From: Anthoceros angustus
Lineage: Eukaryota; Streptophyta; Anthocerotopsida; Anthocerotales; Anthocerotaceae
Direction: 5' to 3'
Length of the DNA: 64,000 nucleotides
NCBI GenBank assembly: GCA_010909165.1
Contig: MU008186.1
Span: forward strand, 248,001 to 312,000
Shown here: positions 23,891-34,700 of the stretch, piece after piece
Layout of the letters: the number at the start of each line of letters is the position of its first letter
Position numbering within the stretch: the stretch's first letter is position 1
Notes under the pieces: generated by a model
What the model saw: the letters and a program-made list of their open reading frames with translations, nothing else
Databases searched by the model: none
Told to the model about the DNA's origin: nothing
Translations under genes and position numbers: made by a program

Positions 23891-26800
23891 GAGGCTGAGC
23901 AGTACAGGGTTTGACAGGAGTGAAGCCGCAAGTGCACCCTGAGCTGACATGTGCAAGCTTCGAAGATCCATGAAATCAGGCAGCAAAAATGAAGAAAGCA
24001 TTGAAAAGTAGGGGCGGCGTGCGGGCTCCGGAGGATCCTCCTCATGCGTTGGCATCACACGGTCCCCCAGCTTCGCCGGTAGGGCCACAGTAGAGCGTGC
24101 CGTCTTTGGTGTTTGCTCCAATGCATATGCTCGCGCACAGCCGGCGTCCGCTCTTGTCGTCACTCGATATGCGTAGTCCTCCGCCGTCGTCTCATCATCT
24201 CAAGCCTGGCTTCATAGGCTGTTAAGCTGCAACTCAGATCCGGCATCTCGGGATTGCAGCAGGCAAAGGGTGATTAGGTGTTTTGCAATTGCGCTGGCTT
24301 GGGGCTGGAAAGACAGGTGGAAGGATGGAAGTTTCGGAACTCTCGGCTTCGGATTGGTGTTAAGTGCGTGGAGACCGATGCTTGCATTTGCTGGCAATGG
24401 CTGGGAAGAGACATGTGGACAACTCCATCTTTGAAGCCCTGGCCATGGACTTTTCAAGAATGAACGTCTCACACAAAATACTGCTGAGCTTCTCAAATCG
24501 CAGCCGGAAGATCCGCTGATTGTTTCAAAGGTTGCTGGTCTAAGCTTGCTCAAGTGGCGGGTCTACAGGCTATGCTCCTTACTGAAGTTCTTCCTTCCTT
24601 TCTTGTGATTTCTGAGAGGTCTCATGCTTCACCTCAAGACTGAAGTACTACAGTTTAAGTAAGCTCTGTCATATGTTGAACACTGAATATGGAAGGAATG
24701 TCTTCAAAGGTCTCACTCTCAGGATTCAAGATTCAAGGTTGAGGGATGTGGTTGCTAACACCTGTCTCTGAACATCGGCTGTTCGGAAGGCTACGTAGCT
24801 GGCTATCAAGCTAGCTGGAGTGATGAAGAAAGACTACTTGTACGTTCTGGGCCATTAATTTGTTTAATGCACTTTGCACAGCGATGAGCAGCAGAGACGT
24901 GGCAGAGATATGCTCCTGGCGAGTCGAGTCCCTGTGCACCTTTCCATTTCTGGGTGAAGTGTCGCCGTAGCCCGGAAGGACTTGGACAGCTACACGGCAT
25001 TCTGCAGTTGTGAGCGGTTGCTTTCATTCCTTCCAGAGGGGATGGCTTTATCCTGCCCCCGGGCAGGAACTGATATTTTAGTACCAGTGCGGTGAAATCG
25101 CAGATGCAGATGCAACTTGCCTCTTCGTGATTGACTACAGCACCTGCGATGGCGTGCGGGTACCACGACCACCTGAGGTGTCGATTGCCTAGTCCAATCC
25201 CTCGTCTTGAGGACTGTCACCAGTTGGAGTCCGTGATATGGAGCTGATGGCAAGATTGTGAATCGTAGTGCTTGCTTGCTGCCTGGGTCCTGGAAGTACG
25301 TGATCACATGAGCTGGACCTAGTCCTGCATTGAAGACAGATAAGGATATGATAGGCTTGGAGTCTTGGACGTTGCCGACGCTAGACCTCCTGCCCTGGGT
25401 CAAGATAAGCATGAAGATAAGGCAGAATGTGGTCAAAGATCTCCCTCACAAGCCACAGGCAAAGTTGAAGCGGGTTGTTGGCAAGGCTCGGGCCCAGAGT
25501 AGAAGTTGTGGGGTCACACAGGCGAGTTGAGTTAGTCGGGCCATGTGGGGGACTTGGGAAGGGAAGGTGGTGTGCTGGGCTTCTCCTCTGGGTTTCCTGC
25601 AAAAATAAAATTCACAGCGCACGGTGGGCCAGCGGAGAAAGATTGAACCAGCTGCTCCAACTCCCCAACTGGGAAAAACTGTATTCTAGGTTGCACATGC
25701 AAGCAGGCAGGGAGGCAAGCAGGCGGGCAGGCAAATTGCAAGTGGTGAGGGTGAAAGGGGGCAGGCATCCCATCCCAGTACTGGTACTGTTCCCTTCCTT
25801 TCCGCTTTCCAGGTGCTGCAACGTGACGTGTGTGGGCTTTGTCTGGAGGTGAAGCACCCTCCCCACCCACACCCACACTCTCTCATGGCCCATGGCTGCA
25901 CCCTTGGACGGAAAGGCAAGCCGAAATTGCATGCCGCACCAGTTGGCACAATCAGATCCGGCGTGTGTCCCGCACTGGCCCACACGTTGAGTGTTGTTTC
26001 TTTCCCGGCAGGGTCAAACCCAACTCCCAAAGTCTTATCTGCTTCACCCCCAGGCAGCACGCATCCTGAGGTAATAACCACCCAGTGCCCGCCTCGCTCT
26101 TTGAGACCTAGCCACTCATTCATTCCTTCGTTTCTTCCCGTTGGAAATAAACATTTGAAATGCAGCCATCGGAAGCAGATAGCGGCAACAGCTGAAGCTA
26201 GCGGCTGTTGCTGCCAGAATTTAGGGAATCTAACCTGTCGTGTGGAATTGAAGGCCCGATTTGTTTTTGCTCCTCCCCCAGCCAGCACTCCGCGCTGCAG
26301 GCACCTGAGTATGTACATACATACATAGCTAGGTCTTGAGGAACTGATGAGAGAGGTGCAAGACAGCTCGGCTCAGGTGAGTAGGGCACAAGTGAGGCGG
26401 CCTGGAAGGAAGGGCCGAGACGGTGGGGAAATAGAGAATCATTGCAGGCTGCTGCGTCCGGACAGTCACATGGAATGGGATCAAAGCTTGTAAGAAACCA
26501 AGAGTACAGTGAAACGTCTTGGGACGAAAAGGAAATAAGGAATATCTAGGACAGGGGCAAACCACGCAAAAAAGTACAGACTCTCAGCTTGCCATCCTGA
26601 CACGCATCAAGGGGGTACGAAACATGATAGGAAACTGAATCCGGGTTTACTTCACACGCACAACAGACAGAACCTGGTTTGTGAGAGAGAAGCAGCAGTG
26701 CAGCAGCATCTTCTCAGGAGCAAAGCAGAGCACGGGACCAGCCGAGAGAGGCCATAAACAAAGGAAACACAAACATGCGTGCACAGATGAAAGTGAGGTG

Positions 26801-27333
26801 GCCTTAATTACAGGAAAGAAGGTTTCAAGTCTCCAACTTTCGGTGTGCAGCTGGCTCGCTCTTGTATGTCCTTCCAAGCTTGAATACAGCAGCTGAAAGT
26901 GTACAAGGTCCCACTTCACTCCTCACAGCACACAGAATGCAATCTGTGTCTCCTGCTAAATCCCACTACAAAGATGTGTCACAAGCAGGGGTGGGAGGAG
27001 AGCCACCATAGATACGATACACAGTGAAGGCCATATCACGGCCTCCGACTCCTACAATCTCCAGAAGGCTAGGCTAGGATACGTTACCTTACGCTAGGGT
27101 ATGCTAAGCTGAGCTAAAATCTGCTATGAGGCTCAAACACTCACATCAGAAAAGAAGGGAGGCTATTGTTGGTATGGCATATATATGTTATACTTTCAGA
27201 CCCCGGTTTGCAGCTGGGACCGCTGACAAACAAAGAAAGGCTCTGACTGCATCTGAAGGAGGCAGCCCTAATAAGGTTAGCGAGCCAGGTAGTCATACAG
27301 ATGGTCATGGTACAGGCAAAGGCGCAGGATGGA

Positions 27334-28851
27334 TCAGCTGAGTGTGACCCCAAAATTGGGCTGGAAGGCAGAGGAGACGACCTGATACTCGCCAGACTCG
27401 GTGTTGTTGAAGTAAGGGCAGGAGGGCAAGAGGCTCCAGGATTGCTTGGAGATGTCGTAGACTAGCATGACCCACCGCTCTGCGATCCTGTCTGTGAAGC
27501 AGAGGCGACCTTGATGCGCGACGCATTGCGCGTTGGGAGATAGCTCCCGGCAATGCAGGTTGGCAGGATAGCCGTGCAGGTCGTTGGGAAATTGGGAGGC
27601 CACCACCCATTCCAAGGTGTCCAGCTTGAGGTGCAGGATGAAAGAATGGAACTCGCAATGGCGCCTGACAGCCACGCAGAATAGCTGGCCATCGCAAGCT
27701 ATGAGGCGCTTGAGCAGGAAAAATCCGTCGGGCAAGGTGTCCAACACATCGATCCACACCCGCTGCTGCAAATCGTAAGCTATAATGTCAGCGGCTCCTA
27801 TTACACAGTAGATCATTCCATTGCAGATGGTGGTCCGCCCCAAAAAGCTCCAGCCCTGGCACCGGACAGGAAGAGGAATTACCAGCCAGGAATTGGAGAT
27901 GGAGCTGTAGACGTATATCTCTTTAGACCTGTCAGCCTGTGCGGCCACGATCTGGAAGGACTTGGCCCCGTCCTCCTCATCCTGCGCCACCATGTGAAAG
28001 CAGTCGTCGGACGACAGCTTGGCTGCCACAAGCGGGAGCTCCTTCCAGGATCTGGTGAGCGGATTAAACACCGTCAGGACACAGCCCCCGTCGGGCGCCT
28101 CCTTGGTGCAACACAGGAGGCCGCCGGCGCCGAAAATGGGGAACAGCGTCTGCCTCCTCCGCCGGTTCATGTGGTTCACGTCCGACGGCAGAAAGGAGAA
28201 GAAGGGAAGCCTCCGCCACTTCTGCGCGCCGAACTCATACGCCACAACCTGCCTCTTCCCCTTCTTCTGCAGAAACATGGGGAAGTAGGATTTACACACG
28301 GCGCCGGGCTTATCCACATGGATCTTGCCGAATTCGGGAGACAGAATTAGCGAATTCCAGGCCTTGCACACGGCGCGGGCTTGCAGCAGCTTTGTGAAAG
28401 GCACGTAAGCCAAAATCCCTATCTGTAAGTCATCGGGCAAGTCGCCCCAGGCAGCAGCGCAATTTTCTACTCCCTCCGACTCCTCACACTCCATCTCCGC
28501 CTCCTCCAGGGTCTCCACCTCCTGCTCTTCCTCCTCCTCGGCCGCCATTCCGGCCAAGTGCACTCCATCAAACGTTCCATCGTCGTCCGCAAAGCGGTGC
28601 CGCCGCGCCTCCGCCGCGAATTCTCCAAACCGCCGGGGGAGCACGTTGCTGGCCACCGTGTCCACCTTGGACAGCTTCTCGGAGCGGTCGATCATCTCCC
28701 ACATGGAAGCATCCCCCTCTCCAATGCCGAGCGCAGATCTGCAGCCGTCCGCATCCGAGAAACTCCACCCGGTGCGGTACATCTGCAACGTGTCCCCCAT
28801 GGCGTACCCTCGCTTCCTCCTCCACCTCGGGCAAGACAGCCGGTCCAACAT
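27334..28851 (-). CDS. F-box/kelch-type protein (SCF substrate adaptor)
   Basis: A single-exon gene of 505 residues. An N-terminal region with an acidic stretch (AEEEEEQEVETLEEAEMECE, about 104-123) is followed by an F-box at about 135-175: WGDLPDDLQIGILAYVPFTK, ARAVCKAWNSLIL. The C-terminal 300 residues carry kelch/FBA-like blades, for example VFNPLTRSWKELP, YVYSSISNSWLVIP, AYDLQQRVWIDVLDTLPDGF, LKLDTLEWVVASQFP and VYDISKQSWSLLP. The layout resembles plant LCR/At5g15710-type F-box proteins, which recruit substrates to SCF ubiquitin ligases through SKP1. The exact orthology is not settled. The ATG at 28849-28851 is the first in frame; a second (MGDTLQMYRTGW) lies 17 codons on. Upstream sequence is CT-rich, as in a plant 5' untranslated region. 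Confidence 0.9.
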   Translation of the reverse strand: MLDRLSCPRWRRKRGYAMGDTLQMYRTGWSFSDADGCRSALGIGEGDASMWEMIDRSEKLSKVDTVASNVLPRRFGEFAAEARRHRFADDDGTFDGVHLAGMAAEEEEEQEVETLEEAEMECEESEGVENCAAAWGDLPDDLQIGILAYVPFTKLLQARAVCKAWNSLILSPEFGKIHVDKPGAVCKSYFPMFLQKKGKRQVVAYEFGAQKWRRLPFFSFLPSDVNHMNRRRRQTLFPIFGAGGLLCCTKEAPDGGCVLTVFNPLTRSWKELPLVAAKLSSDDCFHMVAQDEEDGAKSFQIVAAQADRSKEIYVYSSISNSWLVIPLPVRCQGWSFLGRTTICNGMIYCVIGAADIIAYDLQQRVWIDVLDTLPDGFFLLKRLIACDGQLFCVAVRRHCEFHSFILHLKLDTLEWVVASQFPNDLHGYPANLHCRELSPNAQCVAHQGRLCFTDRIAERWVMLVYDISKQSWSLLPSCPYFNNTESGEYQVVSSAFQPNFGVTLS

Positions 28852-31748
28852 CCAGCCTCCCGAAAATTCCACTCCCGTCCGCTCAGCTCCACTCTTCTCC
28901 ACTACTGCTACAGCTACAGCTACTGCTTCACTTTCCTCCACTACTTTACACAGATCTCGCCAATCTCACAACCCTGAGCTACTCACAACAACACGAAGAG
29001 CACTTATTACTTATTGCTCCTCAAACCTCGTCCTCTCTCCAACAAACATGTACACTGACACGCACACACTCACTCCCTCCTCTTCACACGCATTCATCAA
29101 TTCCTCCCTCACATTCAGGCCACCTCCACAACCTCTCCTTTCCTTGTCTTTGCTTTTTCTTCCCTTTTTTCTTTCTTTCCGTTCCCTTCACCTCCTCTCC
29201 ACTTCGTCACCGCTTCTCCTGCTCTTCCTCCCTTTCCTTTCCTCTCCTTTCCTTTCCTTCCCACCCTGGCCCTCCTCCTCTCCCGTCTCCCTCCCTCTCC
29301 TCACCTCACCTCACCTCAACTCCGCTCGGCTCCGCTCACCTCCTCGATTCTCCACCCTGCCAGACTCCACTTCAAGGCTCCTCCATGCCGGCTGCCAGCC
29401 ACAGCCTCACAAACGCTGTGCCGGCGGTGCGATGGCCAGGGGCCTCCGAGTCCGCTCCTCCGCCAGCTGAGAGACAGAAACAAGACAAGAGAAAACGTCC
29501 GGCAGCGCCAGATCCCGGCTCCTAGCAGCCGCACAGCGAGACTCCGGAAGCAGCAGCAGCACCAATGCGCCGTCCAGGCAGGACCCAGAGCGGGGCCCCG
29601 GGATCCGCCATTGCTGGAATTGCGCTCCGCCTCAATTCCGAGCTGCACAAAAGAAGAAGGCGCGGCAGGAGCCGGAGCAGGCGCAGCAAAGGAGGCGGCT
29701 CGGCAAAGCCAGGGCAAAGGCAAGGGCGCGGCAGAGGCGAAGGCGAAGGCAAGGCCGGCAGAAAGAAAGAAAGGAGTGGCTCGGAAGGAAGAAAGGAATG
29801 CGGGGAAGAGGGGAAGGAAAACCGGGCGCCTGAGGAGGTATTTGAAGGGGATACCGGAGACGTATGAGACGTCTCAACGACTCAAGCGTCTCAAACGTCC
29901 GAGACGTCGAGGCGACGCGAGGCGCGTTGGGATTGATTGACGTCCCGACTGGCGGGGCCCGTTCAGAGTAGAGAGTAAAAACAAAGCAGAGCCGAGCCGG
30001 TGCCGACCCGGTGCCGACCTAGCGGCTCGATCTTGTAGGCAGGATTTTTCCCGCCCTCCCCATTGGCCGCCCCCGCGTTTCATTCGCCCCGATTCTAATC
30101 GCGGGACCCGGGACCAGATATTCCGCGCCCATGACACAGCAGCAGCCGCTCCCGGCCATGGAACCAGGTGTCCCGCACCCGGCCCGGCCCGACCCGGCCT
30201 TTCCCGGGCCCGGCCACCCGTTTCCCGTTCCGTTGCGCACGTGACGGCCCACGCTCCTCCCACTCGGCCCCGAGTCGCGACGGAACATGGGCCGCCACCG
30301 GACCGTACTTACTTCCAACTTAGCCTTTAACCAATTCTAGCTTATCGAGAGCCCCCTGAGACTGACACTGTTACTGTTACAGTTACTGTCACTGTTATTT
30401 TTAGAGCATCTCAGACACAGATTTTGGCACTCCGTTTAGGCGGCGATACCGGTTTCGCCGGCTGGATAGGGTCAGTCTGTACAGTACTGGGTTCTCTCTG
30501 ACTCCCCGGCCGTGGGGGTTTAACAGCGGCCTTGGACCCTTCGCCAGAGCGGGGAGTCGGGTCGACCGCACTCTGCACTTTGCACTCTGCACTCTGCACC
30601 CTGCACTCTGCACCCTGCACTCTGCACCCTGCACTGTGGACTCTGCACTCGACACGACTCTCTTTGCGTTTTCCTTGTTGCTGGTTTTTCGTCATCTTCT
30701 CTGGTCTCGCTTGTTTGTTTGCAGGTTGGGTGGTTGTATGCAGCGTGGAGAGACAAAGGGTGTGCGGACACGACCTTATCTCGATGTTGGACCTGCTGCC
30801 GCCAGTTGGCAAACTACTTGCCTTGCCCTGCGCTTTGCTGGGGTTTCGGTTGACTGGTTAGAGTAAAAAAACCAAAAAGGAAATCAAATTCGATAGCTGC
30901 CCAGGCGCGGGTCTCACGCACCTTGCAACAGTGAAAGTAGGTGAATGGAGAGTGGTACGGCGACGCGGGGTCGTGACTGCTCGCTGGATCATCCTGTTGC
31001 CTGCCGACACTCGGCGGCAGTGCATGTGAGCCCATCTGCCTCTGCCGTTGCTTGCTGCTGTACGTGTACGTGGACGAGGCGGAGGAGTTGTCGGGAAACA
31101 CGAAACCTGTTGGTGCGAGGGCGGACGGGTGTGCTGCATCTTAGAACCGGATCCCGAAGGCCCCGCTTGCTTGGATTCCCTTGCTCTATCCACGGAAACA
31201 ACAGCACTGGTTACTGACATAGTTGTTTACCTATCCGACTGTGTAGCAGCTGTTGGAGCAGTAGCCATAACCACCTCTGGAAGACATCTGAATATGTGAT
31301 GGGAAAGGAGGTCTCCCGCCTCAAGGTGTTGTCATGCACAAAAAGCTTCGGTACGAACGTTTCTGCAAATACATACCTTCTGCATAAGCGTTTGTGGCTC
31401 TTCCTTCAATGGATCGTCGGGGCAGAAGAGGATGGTGTAGCATCCGTCGTTTACGTATGAAAACGCTGACAGCAAGAAGGAGAAGAGAACCGACAGCAAG
31501 AAACGAAGAAGTAAGACTACGTGAGGACGTTGCAGCCCTGCAGACGAGGATCGAGGTTGGCACGGATGGTACGACGGAGGAGCAACCTGTTTTTGGCCCG
31601 GCCCGAGAAGCGAGGCTGGTGATCCATCTGCGTGCAGCAAGACACGGGCATTTGTTCACTAGCTAGTGTCTCACTTTGGTGCGGCCAGCATTGCACTGTT
31701 GTTCCCTGCTGTCTTTGTCTCACTTTCTTGAACCAGAGGCAGACAGCG
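28852..31748. other. Promoter region of the F-box gene and intergenic sequence
   Basis: From about 29040 to 29340 the plus strand is almost pure C/T, probably the promoter or leader of the minus-strand F-box gene. At 29860-29925 there are several GAGACGTC/GACGTC-like phrases (ACGT cores, G-box-like bZIP sites) close together. 29.9-30.3 kb is very GC-rich with no recognisable product. 31.2-31.65 kb has a weak minus-strand open stretch described in the findings. I support no gene here. Confidence 0.4.
30565..30658. repeat. Minisatellite of 7/14-bp units
   Basis: Tandem copies of CTCTGCA and CCCTGCA alternate (CTCTGCACCCTGCA as a 14-bp unit) for about 90 bp, with occasional changes such as TTTGCA and GTGGACT. 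Confidence 0.9.
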
Positions 31749-34700
31749 TCACCATGCGAGCTGCGGGATCTTCTCAGGGGCTGCTTCCTGGCTGACAACA
31801 GGCACCCCGGCCCTGGTTATGGACAGGGAGGTGCGTCTGGACGGCGCCTTGGAGGAGCTCGATGAGGCAACTAGCGTCGGGGATGCGGACTCGATGTCCG
31901 ATTCCTCAGCGGCTGCAACAGATTGCTGATCGGGAAGTGAGCTGGCGTCGCCGCTGTACTGTCTGGAGTCCCTGGAGTCGGTTGCTCGAGATTGAAACGA
32001 GGTGCTCACTACCAAACGCTTGATGCTTGCTGCGCGCAAGGGAGAGTGGACAAGAGGAAGTGAGCCGGTCTGATCTGGATGGGAAAACAAAGTAAAGCAT
32101 GAGTCCAAGAATGCTGCTCCAAGAATGTTGCTTACTTCCTTTCTTAGATAATATGTGTCCCCGCCTCCACCACCGACGGACAAGGCTCCTTCTCGGCACT
32201 GGCAAGCACTTGACCAAAGCTCCCAAAGGCCAGCTGCATCTCACAGCGCGTTCTTTCAAAAGACGACGAAAATGAAAACCGATGGAACGCTCTCAGATGC
32301 AGGCACGGAACTGCCTCACCTTATGAAACCAAGGCCGATACAAACAAGCCATAGCTTCCAAGAAAGTGGCACAGTGGAGGCAAAGTTGCCCGCGAATTCC
32401 ACAATCAGAGCCTGGATTCCAGAGGACCAGTGAAGGTAAGAGTGAAGCAGCTGCCGATGTTCTCGAGATGAAGGGGAATTTGAAAGAACTTAGTACCTGC
32501 ATCAGGCAAGTAAAGATGATGACGTTCAGGAACACCCGATTGCTCAGAAGGCCATCAAAGATGTTGATTGCGTCCACCTTCCTTGAATTCACCTCGTTGA
32601 AAATCTGTGGAATGGACAAAAGCAGCGCCACTGTGAATAGGTTGGAGCTTTGAGACCATTCCTGGAGCAACTGGTGAGGATACTCACTTGACAAAGCACA
32701 AAGGAATTGAAAATGACGGTAATGAGCTTCTTTTTGCCGGAAGGAAGATCAGAGAATGACGGCCTTGCAATATTATCCTGGAACATTGCAACAAGAAGGA
32801 GCTTGTTAGCACATTCTACAGCAAGCACTTTCCTAAAGATAACGAGTGATGCCGAGGAGTTCTCACGTTTGTAGAGCTCTCTGATTGTAGACTGAGGAGA
32901 GACAATCCATGAAACTGAAGCACCAACAACATTCCCAGCTGATAAGCTGCCTGGAGAGCCACATGCACAATACAGCTCGTCTGTCAAGACAGATTGCGTG
33001 AAATGGCACAGTAAGGGACCGCCCATCTTCATTCCCACGAAAGCTGACAGACTTGTTTGATGACCTAAAGACTGCCATTCTTTCGGTCAAATGAGATTGA
33101 AACTTGTAGCGATGCTGTCTCCTTACTTGGAAGATTATATTCCGCCACATTATATTTGAAATCAGCGGCTCTCTGTTGACCGACAAGCATTTATGAGTCA
33201 GATCCACCTATTTGCTGCTAGCAGGCGTGAAACACAATCAGGTTGCACGAGGAAGCTCAATACCTTTTGTGGGCAGGCTTTCTATCCATGAGGGAATCTG
33301 AAGGAGGCTCTGTAGCCAGGGCAAGTGCACCCAGAGTGTCCATGATCAAGTTCACCCACAACAACTGTATCTCTCACAACGGCATATTAGGACTCAAACA
33401 CTGCACTGAGGGACGGTACCACAACATTTCTCTTTGAAAACTATGTTCACTTCTTACGCACTTGAACTGCCGTAAGGGGAGCTTCTCCGTCGACAATAGC
33501 AGATATGAAGTTCAGAGCAAGTGCAACTGCATTGACAGTGGTTTGAAACTGAATAAACTTCTGGATGTTGACATAAACAGCTCTTCCCCATCTGACCACC
33601 TGAACAATGGAATATAGTTAGTACTCCTTTTAGCCTAGCTGTCAGACTCAGACTTGAAGCCTGCAAAGCTGCCGGCAGTCTGTTGTCTGGTTAAGGTCTC
33701 GTATTCAAGTTTGTATACACTTTCTTCGTTATCTCTACCTTCACAATGGAAGCAAAATTATCATCTAAGATGATGATATCAGAGCTTTCTTTCGCAACCT
33801 CCGTTCCAGCTATACCCATTGCTAGTCCAATGGATGCCTGCAAACATGAACCTGCAGATCAGTATGGTGTCACAAGTCTGTTCTCTCAAACTGTGCAACC
33901 TCAAAGTGCAATCTGTGTGCTTCGTTTGAGCTTAAAGACCTGATTGACTCACACTGTTGGACTAGACAGCTTCAGTTGGCCAGGACAGAACCTCGTGAAG
34001 GGCAGGTGCATCATTTGTGCCATCACCAGTCACAGCGACTACCTCCCCCATCTCCAACAGCCGCTTCACTAGCGTGTGTTTGTCAGTAGGAGAGGAACGT
34101 GCCATCACCTTGCACCAGAGAAAAACCAGGAAAATGGTTAGAGCCAACTCTTGTGCTACTCGAGTTCTGAGGATGCATCTCTTCACCAATGAACCGCTTA
34201 GAAAAATCTACCTGAAGGGATGGCAGACATGCCTGTTGCTGTTGAACCGTCATGGCTCTGAACTCCTTGCCCTCAATAGCTGTTCCACTCTCGGTTAGGA
34301 TCCCACATTCAGCTGCAATAGCCTTGGCTGTGATCATATTGTCGCCAGTTACCATGCGGACCTGAAGAGTTGAGAATTTAGCGTTAGGAGCAGCTTGAAG
34401 CTGGCATGTTTCTGTGCAGTTTTATTCTGAACACTCTGGTCCCAGCGAGCTGCACCACAAGAGCATTCCTTGACAGCAGACATCGCAGTTGCAATATGAT
34501 GCGTTTTCCCCGTACAGTCAAAAACATGTAGGATTGGCACCTTGATTCCTGCCCGTTGACACTGAAAGACAGCTTCAGGCACTCCAGGTCGGCAAGGATC
34601 TTTTATCCCCACAATTGCCAAGCACGTGAGATCATTTTCTGGGATGCCAGCTCTGTCACCACCACGTATCTCCTTCTCCGACAGCTCCTTGCATGCGAAG

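Larger units (their letters stand above)
20629..27333. other. Long intergenic region without a supported gene
   Basis: The first few hundred bases are probably 3' untranslated region of the SET gene. Beyond that I find no conserved motif on either strand; frames up to about 210 codons (for example minus strand 25686-26318) are compositionally odd and overlap one another. Repeats at 21450-21565, 22290-22620 and 23650-23890 are listed separately. The section before 27333 may include the 3' untranslated region of the F-box gene. Confidence 0.5.

Noticed and set aside
24990-25436. 148-codon minus-strand frame
   Set aside because: No recognisable domain and no neighbouring exons in phase; could be a relic, but nothing supports it.
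25686-26318. 210-codon minus-strand frame
   Set aside because: Overlaps equally long plus-strand frames; no conserved motif; Cys/Trp pattern looks random.
28646-29470. 274-codon plus-strand frame opposite the F-box 5' end
   Set aside because: It is antisense to the F-box N-terminus and then runs through a C/T-rich promoter stretch giving Pro/Leu/Ser repeats.
29565-29940. Arg/Lys/Gly-rich plus-strand frames
   Set aside because: Purine-rich low complexity; overlapping frames give equally basic products.
30401-30812. Minus-strand frames with repeated CRVQSA-type peptides
   Set aside because: They translate the 7/14-bp minisatellite.
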